Of a stretch of DNA of 64,000 nt, positions 1 to 7,541 are shown piece by piece. Below the pieces are notes generated by a model that was given only the letters and a program-made list of their open reading frames with translations, ran no database searches and was not told where the DNA came from. Made by a program: the position numbers and the translations under genes. How positions within the stretch are numbered: the stretch's first letter is position 1; each line of letters begins with the position of its first letter. Source of the stretch: Ramlibacter tataouinensis (GTDB lineage Bacteria > Pseudomonadota > Gammaproteobacteria > Burkholderiales > Burkholderiaceae_C); the NCBI RefSeq assembly GCF_001580455.1, contig NZ_CP010951.1, forward strand, positions 2,294,001-2,358,000, written 5' to 3'.

Positions 1-75
1 CTGCGTGAGCCCGCGGGTGCGGCGCAGGTTCACCAGGTTGCGCGCCAGGTGGGCGGCGGCGTGGTGGTCTTCCAT
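1..75 (-). CDS. XRE-family transcriptional regulator, N-terminus only (partial)
   Basis: The ATG at 75 opens a minus-strand frame that runs off the left edge after 25 codons. The visible peptide starts MEDHH and contains LARNLVNLRRTRGLTQ, which matches the first helix and turn of Cro/C1-type helix-turn-helix domains (R-x-L-R-x-x-R-G-L-T-Q pattern). Such regulators often carry a C-terminal cupin domain, but nothing of that is inside the window. It is divergent from the SDR gene at 200 and could control it; that is inference. The call rests on a short stretch, so the family is likely but the full architecture is unknown. Confidence 0.6.
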   Translation of the reverse strand, partial: MEDHHAAAHLARNLVNLRRTRGLTQ

Positions 76-199
76 GGCTCAGGATTGTGCGCGCTGTCGA
101 ACTTGTGCGCGCCGATGAACTTTTGCCAATCCGTTGGACAGGGCGTTCGGCGATCCGGCGGCCGGCGCCTATCGTGAAGGCACACGACAGGAGAGCGAC

Positions 200-928
200 A
201 TGAACGGCACGGACAGGCAGGCATTCCCTTGGCGCGACCTGCGGGTGGCGGTCACCGGCGGTACCTCGGGACTGGGGCTGGCGCTGGTCCAGCAGTTCCA
301 GGCGGCGGGCGCGCGGGTGGCCTTCATCGCCCGCGACCCGCAGCGCGTGAGCGCCGTGGCGCAGCGCTGCCCCGGCACGCACGGGATCGCCGGCGACGTC
401 GCCGACAAGGCCTCGGCCCATCCGCTGGCGCTGCAGGTGAGCGCGGCCCTGGGCGGCCTGGACATCCTGGTCAACAACGCGTCGGTGCTCGGCCCGGTGC
501 CACTGGCGCCGCTGGCCGACACCGAATGCGAAGACTTCGAGGCGGCGCTGGAAGCCAACCTGTTGGGTCCGTTCCGCCTGACCAAGGCCCTGCTCGGCAT
601 GCTGGCGTCCTCGGCGCGGCAGGGGCGGCCGGCCATCGTGGTCAACATCAGCAGCGACGCGGCCGTCAACGCCTACCCGAATTGGGGCGCCTACGGCGCG
701 AGCAAGGCGGCCCTCGCGCACATGAGCCGGATCTGGGACCTGGAGCTGCGCGGCCACGGCATTCGCGTCATCGAGCACGAGCCGGGCGACATGGACACGC
801 CGATGCACGCGGCGGCGCTGCCAGAGGCCGACCCGGCCACGCTGAAGCCGCCCGCGCAGGCCGCGCGCGAACTGCTGGAGCGCCTCGCCCCGCTGGCGCG
901 CGCGCAGCGCGCGTCGCTGCCGGCATGA
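200..928 (+). CDS. SDR family NAD(P)-dependent oxidoreductase
   Basis: This 242-residue protein is a classical short-chain dehydrogenase/reductase. The cofactor motif TGGTSGLG is at residues 19-26, the NNAS motif at 92-95, and the catalytic Tyr-x-x-x-Lys as YGASK with Tyr165 and Lys169. Sequence after the active site (EPGDMDTPMH) fits the usual PG motif. The start at 200 was chosen because GGAG lies 7 bases upstream and the cofactor motif then falls at the normal distance from the N-terminus; an in-frame ATG at 134 would add 22 atypical residues. The stop overlaps the start of the next gene by ATGA, so the two are probably co-translated. The substrate cannot be read from sequence. Confidence 0.9.
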   Translation: MNGTDRQAFPWRDLRVAVTGGTSGLGLALVQQFQAAGARVAFIARDPQRVSAVAQRCPGTHGIAGDVADKASAHPLALQVSAALGGLDILVNNASVLGPVPLAPLADTECEDFEAALEANLLGPFRLTKALLGMLASSARQGRPAIVVNISSDAAVNAYPNWGAYGASKAALAHMSRIWDLELRGHGIRVIEHEPGDMDTPMHAAALPEADPATLKPPAQAARELLERLAPLARAQRASLPA

Positions 929-2001
929 AGGCGGCCGCGGCCCCCGTCCAGCGGCCGCGCGAAGCGAAGCTGCTGGTGCTCGACGCGCAAGGCCGCATCC
1001 GGCATGCGCCGCGGGCGCAGCTGGCCGAGCTGGCGCGGCCGGGCGACGTCCTCATCGCGAACGACGCGGCCACGCTGCCGGCCTCCCTGCGCGGCGCGCA
1101 CCAGCGCAGCGGGCGGGAGGTCGAGCTGCGGCTGGCCGGCCGCCGTTCGCTGGCCGCGGACGACGTGCGCGAGTTCACGGCCGTGCTGTTCGGCGAGGGC
1201 GACCACCGCACACCGACCGAGCTGCGGCCGTTGCCGCCGGCGGTGGCGCCGGGCGACGCGCTGCTGCTCGGGCCGCTGCGCGCGACCGTGCTGCGCCTTG
1301 AAGGCCATCCGCGCCTGCTGGCCGTGCGCTTCGAGGGCCCGGTCGATGCGGTGTGGGCCGGCATCGCGCGGCATGGCAAGCCGGTGCAGTACGCCCATCT
1401 GCGCGAGCCGTTGGCGCTGTGGGACGTCTGGACCCGCGTGGCCGCGCTGCCGGTGGCGTTCGAACCGCCTTCCGCCGGCTTCCTGCTCGACTGGGCGCTG
1501 CTGGCCGCGCTCCGCCGCCGTGGCGTCGGCTTTGCGACCCTGACGCACGCGGCCGGCTTGTCGTCCACCGGCGATCCCGCGCTCGACGCGCGCCTGCCCC
1601 TGCCCGAGCCCTACCACCTTCCTGCCGCCACCGTGGCCGCGGTCGCCGCGGCGCAGCGCCACGGCGGCCGGGTGATCGCGCTGGGCACCACCGTCACGCG
1701 CGCGCTCGAGCATGCCGCCGCGCTCGGGCCGCTGCGCGCCGGGCCGGGGCTGGCCGACCAGCGCATCGCCGCAGGAACGCCCCTGCGCGTGGTCGACGTC
1801 ATCGTCAGCGGCACGCACGAGCCCGGCACCAGCCACTACCAACTGCTGCGCGCATTCGCGTGCGATGAGTTGCTGCGGCGCGCCAGCGTCGAACTGGAGC
1901 GCGGCGCTTACCTCACGCACGAGTTCGGGGACTCCGTGTGGGTCGAAAGGACCCGGGGCCGCCCGGCCGCCGCGGCCCGCGGCGCCGTGGCCCTGGCCTG
2001 A
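925..2001 (+). CDS. Divergent QueA-like protein (SAM:tRNA ribosyltransferase-isomerase family)
   Basis: The 358-residue product follows the QueA fold pattern: LLVLDAQGRI and RPGDVLIANDAATLPA at the N-terminus, a central EPPSAGFLLD segment at the place of the QueA P-T-A-G-L-H-F motif, and GTTVTRALE matching the C-terminal GTT-x-R-x-LE motif. QueA transfers and isomerises the ribosyl part of SAM onto 7-aminomethyl-7-deazaguanine in tRNA. Here the central motif is altered (Ser-Ala-Gly-Phe-Leu-Leu-Asp), so the substrate may differ from canonical QueA. The start ATG overlaps the SDR stop by four bases. No tgt or other queuosine gene is nearby, which also argues for a paralogue. Family membership is fairly sure; activity is not. 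Confidence 0.75.
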   Translation: MKAAAAPVQRPREAKLLVLDAQGRIRHAPRAQLAELARPGDVLIANDAATLPASLRGAHQRSGREVELRLAGRRSLAADDVREFTAVLFGEGDHRTPTELRPLPPAVAPGDALLLGPLRATVLRLEGHPRLLAVRFEGPVDAVWAGIARHGKPVQYAHLREPLALWDVWTRVAALPVAFEPPSAGFLLDWALLAALRRRGVGFATLTHAAGLSSTGDPALDARLPLPEPYHLPAATVAAVAAAQRHGGRVIALGTTVTRALEHAAALGPLRAGPGLADQRIAAGTPLRVVDVIVSGTHEPGTSHYQLLRAFACDELLRRASVELERGAYLTHEFGDSVWVERTRGRPAAAARGAVALA

Positions 2002-2112
2002 AAGCGCCGGCGCCAGCCGGCACGGCAGGCATCGGCGACAATGCCCGGCTTGCGCCCGCGGGGCGCATTTTTTACCTGCCGCCCCGTGCCTGCTTCCCCT
2101 GCCGCCTCGACC

Positions 2113-3327
2113 ATGACCCCGCTGGAGCGCCGCGCCAGCGGCTCGCTGGCCATGATCTTCGCCGCGCGCATGCTGGGCCTGTTCTTGGTGCTGCCGGTGT
2201 TCGCGCTGGAGGCGGCGCGCTACCCCGGCGGCAACGACCCGGCCTGGGTCGGCCTGGCGATGGGCATCTACGGCCTCACCCAAGGCGTGCTGCAGATTCC
2301 CTTCGGGCTGGCGTCCGACCGCTTCGGGCGCAAGCGCGTGATCGTGCTGGGCCTGCTGGTGTTCGCCGCCGGCAGCTTCCTGGCCGCGGCGGCGCCCACG
2401 CTGGGCTGGCTGATCGCCGGGCGCGCCCTGCAGGGCGCCGGCGCCGTGTCGGCGGCGGTGACGGCGCTGCTGGCCGACCAGACCCGCGACGAGGTCCGCA
2501 CCAAGGCCATGGCGCTGGTGGGCGCGAGCATTGGGCTCATGTTCGCGCTGTCGCTGGTGGCTGCGCCCTTGCTGGCCGGCGCCATCGGACTGTCCGGCCT
2601 GTTCGGCGTGACCGGCGCGCTGGCGCTCGGCTGCATCGCGGTGGTGCTGTGGTGGACGCCGCCGGAGCCTGGGCAGCACAAGAACCTGCCGCGCGGCAAG
2701 CTGGCCGACGTGCTGCGCGACGGCGGCCTGCTGCGGCTGGACGTGGGGGTGTTCGTGCTGCACGCGGTGCAGGTCGCCATGTGGGTGGCCATCCCCGCGC
2801 TGCTGGTGCAGGCCGGCCTGGCCAAGCAGCAGCACTGGCACGTGTACCTGCCGGCCGTGCTCGGCTCCTTCGTCGTCATGTCGATGACCTTGTTCCCGCT
2901 GGAGCGCCGCGGCTACCTGCGCGCGGTGTTCCTCGGCTCGGTGGCGCTGATCGCCCTGGTCCAGGTCGGCCTGCTGTGGGCGGCGCGGCAGCCCGCCGTC
3001 GCCCCGCTGGCGCTGCTGCTGTTCGTCTTCTTCTGCGCCTTCAACGTGCTGGAGGCCAGCCAGCCCAGCATGGCTTCGCGCCTGGCGCCGCCGCAGGCGC
3101 GCGGCGCCGCCCTGGGCGTGTACAACACCCTCCAGTCCCTGGGTTTCTTCGCGGGTGGGGCGGTCGGCGGATGGCTGGTCAAGAACGTTGGAAGCCAGGG
3201 CCTGTTCGCGGCCTGCGCCGGGCTGACGCTGTTCTGGCTGCTGGCCGCCTGGCCCATGCAGGCGCCGGCGCCGCGCCAGAGCGTGGAGCAAGTGCTGGCG
3301 GACGACGCGGACGCCCAGGCGACATAG
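2113..3327 (+). CDS. MFS transporter (drug/sugar efflux type)
   Basis: The 404-residue protein has about twelve hydrophobic segments and the major facilitator loop 2-3 signature (GLASDRFGRKRVI). The FGLASDRFGRK motif and an N-terminus of the form RRASGSLAMIFAARMLGLF resemble YajR-like proton antiporters of the inner membrane. The ATG at 2113 is preferred over the ATG at 2041 because it places the first membrane segment about 12 residues in, as in the family; no clear Shine-Dalgarno decides it. It lies 32 bases before ssb, an arrangement often seen in Burkholderiales. The exported substrate is unknown. Confidence 0.88.
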   Translation: MTPLERRASGSLAMIFAARMLGLFLVLPVFALEAARYPGGNDPAWVGLAMGIYGLTQGVLQIPFGLASDRFGRKRVIVLGLLVFAAGSFLAAAAPTLGWLIAGRALQGAGAVSAAVTALLADQTRDEVRTKAMALVGASIGLMFALSLVAAPLLAGAIGLSGLFGVTGALALGCIAVVLWWTPPEPGQHKNLPRGKLADVLRDGGLLRLDVGVFVLHAVQVAMWVAIPALLVQAGLAKQQHWHVYLPAVLGSFVVMSMTLFPLERRGYLRAVFLGSVALIALVQVGLLWAARQPAVAPLALLLFVFFCAFNVLEASQPSMASRLAPPQARGAALGVYNTLQSLGFFAGGAVGGWLVKNVGSQGLFAACAGLTLFWLLAAWPMQAPAPRQSVEQVLADDADAQAT

Positions 3328-3359
3328 CGATAATCATCCAATTGCAGGAGGAACCTCCC

Positions 3360-3839
3360 ATGGCATCGGTCAACAAGGTCATCATCGTCGGCAACCTCGG
3401 GCGCGACCCCGAGATGCGCTCCTTCCCCAGCGGCGACCGCGTCGCCAACGTCACCATTGCCACCACCGACAAGTGGAAGGACAAGCAGACCGGCGAGATG
3501 AAGGAAGCCACCGAGTGGCACCGCGTGGTGTTCAACGGCCGCCTGGCCGAGATCGCCGGCGAGTACCTGCGCAAGGGCTCGCAGGTGTACGTGGAAGGCA
3601 GCCTGCGCACCCGCAAGTGGACCGACCAGCAGGGCGTCGAGAAATACACCACCGAAATCCGCGCCGACACCATGCAGATGCTGGGCAGCCGCCAGGGCAT
3701 GGGCGGCCCCGCCCCGGATGAGGGCGACGGCGGCATGCGCCGTGCCCAACCCGCCGCGCGCAGCGCTCCTGCGGCCTCCAAGCCCGCGTCGAAGCCGTCC
3801 ACCGGCTTCGACGACATGGACGACGACATCCCGTTCTGA
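3360..3839 (+). CDS. ssb: Single-stranded DNA-binding protein
   Basis: The 159-residue product is a standard bacterial SSB. It begins MASVNKVIIVGNLGRDPE, the first strands of the OB fold, continues through the conserved ATEWHRVVFNGRLAE and GSQVYVEG segments, and ends with an acidic tail DDMDDDIPF. This C-terminal tip is the known docking site for replication and repair partners. The linker (about residues 112-145) is rich in Ala, Pro and Ser. A strong ribosome binding site, AGGAGG, sits just upstream, which fixes the start. It acts at replication forks as a tetramer. Very secure assignment. Confidence 0.98.
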   Translation: MASVNKVIIVGNLGRDPEMRSFPSGDRVANVTIATTDKWKDKQTGEMKEATEWHRVVFNGRLAEIAGEYLRKGSQVYVEGSLRTRKWTDQQGVEKYTTEIRADTMQMLGSRQGMGGPAPDEGDGGMRRAQPAARSAPAASKPASKPSTGFDDMDDDIPF

Positions 3840-3902
3840 TTGCCGCCGGCGGCTGCGGACCTGCCGCGTTCGGCCCGCCAGGCGCCCCGGCCCCAGGCGG
3901 GC

Positions 3903-3908
3903 TAGAGT
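3903..3908 (+). promoter_or_regulatory. Putative -10 element of a leaderless haloacid dehalogenase gene
   Basis: TAGAGT stands exactly 6 bases before the ATG at 3915 and no Shine-Dalgarno sequence is present. The same spacing recurs before leuS, holA, proA, argS and the CoA-transferase, which is why it is listed. Transcription would start at or next to the A of ATG. Confidence 0.4.
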
Positions 3909-3914
3909 GGCGGC

Positions 3915-4593
3915 ATGTCCACGCCCGCCGCCGTGCTCTTCGACGCCTACGGCACGCTGTTCGACGTCTACAGCGTCGCCGCAGCCGGAGAGCGGCTGTT
4001 CCCCGGCCACGGCAGCGCCCTGGCGGCGCTTTGGCGTGACAAGCAGATCGAATACACGCGGCTGGTCACTCTGAGCGGCGACGACGCCCGCTATCGGCCC
4101 TTTTGGGAACTCACGGGTGCCGCCCTGCGCTATGCCGGGCTTGGGCCTCGACCTTTCCGGGGAAGCCGAGCGCGTCCTGCTGGACGAGTACCGCCGCCTC
4201 CAGCCCTTTGCCGACGTGCGCGACACCCTGGCGCGGCTGCGCCAGCGCGGCGTCGTCACCGGCATCCTGTCCAACGCCGACCCGCCGATGCTGGAAGCGG
4301 CCGTGCGCAGCGCCGGCCTCGAAGGCCTGCTGGCGCACCTGATCAGCGTCGATGCCGTGCGCAAGTTCAAGACCGCGCCCGAAGCCTACGCGCTGGGGCC
4401 GCGCGCCACCGGCCTGGCCGCGCAGGACATCCTGTTCGTGAGCAGCAATGGCTGGGACGTGCTCGGGGCGGGCTGGTGCGGCTATCGGACTTTCTGGGTC
4501 AACCGGCAGCAGCTGCCGTTCGAGACGCTGGACGGCGCGCCCGAACGCAGCGGCGACTCGCTGGCGGGCGTGCTGTCGTTCTTCCCGGCCTGA
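3915..4593 (+). pseudogene. Haloacid dehalogenase type II, interrupted by a frameshift
   Basis: The reading frame from 3915 encodes VLFDAYGTLFDV, the nucleophile motif of L-2-haloacid dehalogenases, and runs well to about 4140 (FWELTGAALRYAGLG). From about 4141 the homologous sequence continues in the +1 frame (LDLSGEAERVLLDEY) to a stop at 4591-4593. The second part holds LSNAD, a Lys in KFKTAPEAY, and SSNGWD, the Ser, Lys and Ser-Asn-Asp positions of the active site. All catalytic residues are therefore present, but in two frames, with one extra or two missing bases near 4137-4146. The family hydrolyses (S)-2-haloacids such as L-2-chloropropionate. Either a recent pseudogene or a sequencing error in a GC-rich stretch. 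Confidence 0.85.
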
Positions 4594-4617
4594 CGCAGGC
4601 GGCGCCCGGGCGCTCCC

Positions 4618-5100
4618 TCACCACAGCAGCGCAACGACGAAGATCCCGATCATCATGAAGGCCAGCACGAACTTGGCGAGCATGCCGGCCAGCAGGCCCA
4701 GCCAGGTCGCGATGCCCACGCGCACCGCCTGGCCATGTTCCCGGCGTGCGATGAATTCCCCGATCGCGGCGCCCACCAGCGGCATGAACAGCACGCCCAC
4801 CAGGCCCATGAACAGGCCGGCGACGGTGCCCAGCGCGGCGCCGATGATGGCCAGGCGGCTGGCCCCGGCGCGCTTGGCACCCAGCACGGCCGCCACATAG
4901 TCCATCAGCCAGGCCAGCGCGGCCAGCACGGCCACCGCACCCACGGCGAAACCGCCGACCCGGGTGAAGTCGTCGATCCAGGCGCCCAGCAGGATGCCGG
5001 CGAACACGAATACGGTGCCCGGCAGCGCGGGCAGCACGATCCCCGCCAGGCCGATCACGATCAGCGCGATGCTGAGGGTCCACCACAAAGCCTGGGTCAT
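4618..5100 (-). CDS. DUF456 domain membrane protein
   Basis: The 160-residue product is almost entirely hydrophobic, with five or so membrane segments. The opening ALWWTLSIALIVIGLAGIV followed by LPALPGTVFVFAGI and a Gly-rich middle segment (AAIGEFIARRE near residue 110) match DUF456 proteins. Their biochemical role is not established. Its ATG overlaps the stop of the upstream LysR gene by four bases (ATGA at 5097-5100), so translation is probably coupled and the two share a transcript. No catalytic residues can be recognised. Confidence 0.85.
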   Translation of the reverse strand: MTQALWWTLSIALIVIGLAGIVLPALPGTVFVFAGILLGAWIDDFTRVGGFAVGAVAVLAALAWLMDYVAAVLGAKRAGASRLAIIGAALGTVAGLFMGLVGVLFMPLVGAAIGEFIARREHGQAVRVGIATWLGLLAGMLAKFVLAFMMIGIFVVALLW

Positions 5101-6059
5101 GGTCTTGTCTTTCGCAAAGGGGGTGGGCTGTCGAACGCTGCGTCCTCATCCACGCCGGCCGCGGCGCGCCGGGCCTGCTCGATGATGTGCTCGAGGAAGG
5201 CGCGGGTGCGCGCCGGCATGAACTTGCGGCTGGGCAGCGCCGCCACCACGCTGAAGCGCTCGGTGATCCAGGGGCGCAGCACGCGCGTGAGCTGCCCGCT
5301 CTTGAGCAGCGGCGCGACTACGTGCATCGACTGGCTGCTGATGCCGGCACCGTCGACGGTGGCACGCAGCAGCGTGTCCTGGTGGTTGGCGACGAAGGCG
5401 GCCGGCACGTCCACCTTGACCGGGCCCTCGCGGCCCGACGGGTCGATCAGCATCACCGCTTGCATGCGCTTGCCGGCCAGGCGCCGGCGCAGCCAGCGGT
5501 GGTTCGCCAGTTCCGATGGCGACGACGGCTCGCCGTGCCGGCGCAGGTAGTCGGGTGAGGCGCAGATGATCGCCGAGGTGTCCCGGATCCTGCGCACCAC
5601 GGCGCTGCCGTCGAGGTGGTCGATGTCCGACAGCAGCGCGAGGTCGTAGTCCTGCAGGTTGGGCCGAGGCGTGTCGACCGCGTGCAGCTCGATCTGCACC
5701 TTCGGAAACTGGCGCTGGAAGCCGGCGATGGCGGGCGCGACCAGGTGCGTCGCCAGGGTGGGCAACGCCAGAACCCGCACCACGCCAGTCATCTCCAGGG
5801 TGTGCGCATGCGCCAGCGCATCGGCCTCGTCGATGTCGCTGAGGATGTCGCGCAGGCGGCCCAGGTAAGCCTCCCCGGCCGGCGTGAGCGAAATTTGCCG
5901 CGTCGTCCGATTGAGCAGCCGCACGCCGAGGTGTTTTTCGAGGTCGCCCACCAGCCGGGTGACCACGGCAGGAGCGAGTTCGAGCTTGCGCGCGGCGGCG
6001 GCGAAGCCGCGCTCGGTCACCACCTGCTCGAACACCCTCATCGATTGCAGTCTGTCCAT
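5097..6059 (-). CDS. LysR-family transcriptional regulator
   Basis: The 320-residue protein has the LysR winged helix-turn-helix at residues 1-60 (MDRLQSMRVFEQVV, then GFAAAARKLELAPAVVTRLV, and LEKHLGVRLLNRTTR) followed by the type 2 periplasmic-binding-like effector domain (about 90-300). The ATG at 6059 is selected because LysR proteins normally start a few residues before the first helix; the frame extends further upstream without homology. It overlaps DUF456 at its 3' end and is divergent from the DUF4148 gene at 6190, making the shared 130-base intergenic region its likely operator. Its effector is unknown. A C-terminal extension (RKTRP) is short and uninformative. Confidence 0.93.
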   Translation of the reverse strand: MDRLQSMRVFEQVVTERGFAAAARKLELAPAVVTRLVGDLEKHLGVRLLNRTTRQISLTPAGEAYLGRLRDILSDIDEADALAHAHTLEMTGVVRVLALPTLATHLVAPAIAGFQRQFPKVQIELHAVDTPRPNLQDYDLALLSDIDHLDGSAVVRRIRDTSAIICASPDYLRRHGEPSSPSELANHRWLRRRLAGKRMQAVMLIDPSGREGPVKVDVPAAFVANHQDTLLRATVDGAGISSQSMHVVAPLLKSGQLTRVLRPWITERFSVVAALPSRKFMPARTRAFLEHIIEQARRAAAGVDEDAAFDSPPPLRKTRP

Positions 6060-6149
6060 TGCGGCTGGCCCTGGTTGCCCGGGCGATTGTTGCCGAATCA
6101 GCAATGCACGAGTGCGGCGGCGGTGATTTTTCAAGCCGCGCGCGATCCC

Positions 6150-6155
6150 TACAGT
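6150..6155 (+). promoter_or_regulatory. Putative -10 element for the DUF4148 gene
   Basis: TACAGT lies 35 bases before the ATG at 6190, inside GCGATCCCTACAGTCA, a 16-base string that recurs exactly upstream of kup at 43883-43898. No convincing -35 was found. The site is inside the LysR-DUF4148 divergent region, where an activator could replace a -35. Confidence 0.4.
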
Positions 6156-6189
6156 CAACTCATCGTCAACACACATCAAGGAAGTCCCC

Positions 6190-6549
6190 ATGAAGACCGC
6201 CCGTCTCGCCCTCGTCGCCGCCCTGTCCGCCGCCGCCTTGGCCGCCCATGCGGACGACAGCTGGATGTTCCGCTCCGGCATTCCGTTCGAGAGCACCCTG
6301 ACGCGCGCACAGGTGCAGGCCGGGCTCGAGCAGTCGCGCCGGGAGCCCAACGTGTACTCCAGCAGCTACAACCCGCTCACGAACTTCAGCAGCCAGCTGA
6401 CGCGCGAGCAGGTGCGTGCCGAGTTCCTGGACAGCCGCGAAGGGGTCGCGGCGATGACCGGCGAGGACAGCGGCTCGGCTTACCTCGCTGCGCGCAAGCC
6501 GCGCGCCGACAGCATGCACCTGGCGGGCACGCCCTCCAACGCCCAGTGA
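6190..6549 (+). CDS. DUF4148 periplasmic protein
   Basis: The 119-residue product starts with a signal peptide (MKTARLALVAALSAAALAAHA, cleavage probably after AHA at about residue 21). The mature part has two copies of the DUF4148 hallmark Leu-Thr-Arg-x-Gln-Val-x-A (LTRAQVQAGL and LTREQVRAEF), the second about 30 residues after the first. Proteins of this type are abundant in Burkholderiales, small and secreted, with no known function. A divergent LysR gene lies upstream and a hairpin at 6588-6612 follows, so it looks like a single-gene transcript. Confidence 0.88.
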   Translation: MKTARLALVAALSAAALAAHADDSWMFRSGIPFESTLTRAQVQAGLEQSRREPNVYSSSYNPLTNFSSQLTREQVRAEFLDSREGVAAMTGEDSGSAYLAARKPRADSMHLAGTPSNAQ

Positions 6550-6587
6550 TCTTTGCGACGCGCCCGCGTCGCCTGCGTTGCGGATCG

Positions 6588-6612
6588 AAGGGGCTGCTTC
6601 CGGCAGCCCCTT
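6588..6612. terminator. Hairpin between convergent DUF4148 and GYF_2 genes
   Basis: A perfect 10-bp stem (AAGGGGCTGC with GCAGCCCCTT) with loop TTCCG lies 38 bases after the DUF4148 stop and 18 bases before the stop of the opposing gene. There is no long T-run on either side, so it is a weak intrinsic terminator that could serve both strands. Confidence 0.65.
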
Positions 6613-6630
6613 CGTGCCTGCGGCCGGCGC

Positions 6631-7353
6631 CTACGGCGACAGCACGCCGGTCGCCTTCCAGCGCGCGATGCGTGTCATGTGGTGCTGGAAATAGAACACG
6701 TTGAAGACGAAGGTCATGAAGGCCGACAGGCGCAGGCCGATCGGCTCGCGGCGGTTGTAGTGGTCCAGCATGGAGCGCCGCATCGAGAAGAACGCGAAGA
6801 AGGACACGATCCAGCCGGCCAGCACCAGCAAGGCCCCGGTGGCGGCCGACGCGGAATCCTCGGCGGTGCCGGCCCCCATCCACTGGCCGGCGATGACCAG
6901 CGCCAGATACACCAACGTCAACGGAATGGCGTCCGACGCGGGGTCGATGCGGCGCACCCAGCGCGCCTGCACGAACATCCAGATGACGAAGAACAGGCCG
7001 AAGGTGACGAAGGACAGCAGCAGCACCAGGGCCCAGTGCAGTCTGGGTGGCGGCGGCACGGCCGTATCGGGTTGGACCGCGGAGGGGATGGCAGGCTGGA
7101 GGGCAGGCAGCCCTTCGGCGGGCGCCTGAATGGCCGGGGCGCGTTCTGGCTCCGGCGGCAGCGGCGGCGGCGCCGCGGCGGCCTGCGGGTCCTCGCCGCC
7201 GAACACCTGCCACGCCGGTTGCCAGCTGTCCAGGCCTTCGCGCCACACCAGGTCGTTCGGGCCGACCCGGCCTTCGTCAAAGTACTCCTTCATCCGGTCC
7301 TCGGGGTAGATGCCCAGGACCTTGCCGTTGCGGCTCAGGTGATATCGGTGCAT
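6631..7353 (-). CDS. GYF_2 (DUF4339) domain membrane protein
   Basis: The 240-residue protein starts MHRYHLSRNGKVLGIYPED and continues to WREGLDSWQPAWQVF, the pattern of the GYF_2 domain (about residues 1-60). A Pro/Ala-rich linker (about 62-105) leads to a C-terminal membrane part with four hydrophobic segments (LHWALVLLLSFVTFGLFF; LTLVYLALVIAG; ATGALLVLAGWIVSFFAFF; and a last one near residue 215). The start at 7353 gives the domain its usual first residue; an ATG at 7377 would add eight residues. The GYF_2 domain is thought to bind proline-rich partners. No operon partner is evident and function is unknown. Confidence 0.8.
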   Translation of the reverse strand: MHRYHLSRNGKVLGIYPEDRMKEYFDEGRVGPNDLVWREGLDSWQPAWQVFGGEDPQAAAAPPPLPPEPERAPAIQAPAEGLPALQPAIPSAVQPDTAVPPPPRLHWALVLLLSFVTFGLFFVIWMFVQARWVRRIDPASDAIPLTLVYLALVIAGQWMGAGTAEDSASAATGALLVLAGWIVSFFAFFSMRRSMLDHYNRREPIGLRLSAFMTFVFNVFYFQHHMTRIARWKATGVLSP

Positions 7354-7541
7354 GCGCTCTTCCACTGGCGCGAGCATACAGGGCGCGCGATGGGCGAGCC
7401 GGCGCACGGGCTTTCGAGCCAGACGATGAAAGCGAATCGCGCCGGCGCGATAGAACAGCGGATTCGAGCGCTTGAAGCGCCGGCAGTCGGCCGGAAAGAG
7501 ACGAGGAACAGCCGGTCGATCAGGCGGTGCCGCCGCAGAGC

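Noticed and set aside
691..3291. 866-codon open frame on the minus strand
   Set aside because: It is antisense to the SDR, QueA-like and MFS genes, has an Arg/His/Gln-rich low-complexity translation and no family match; it is a GC-rich shadow frame.
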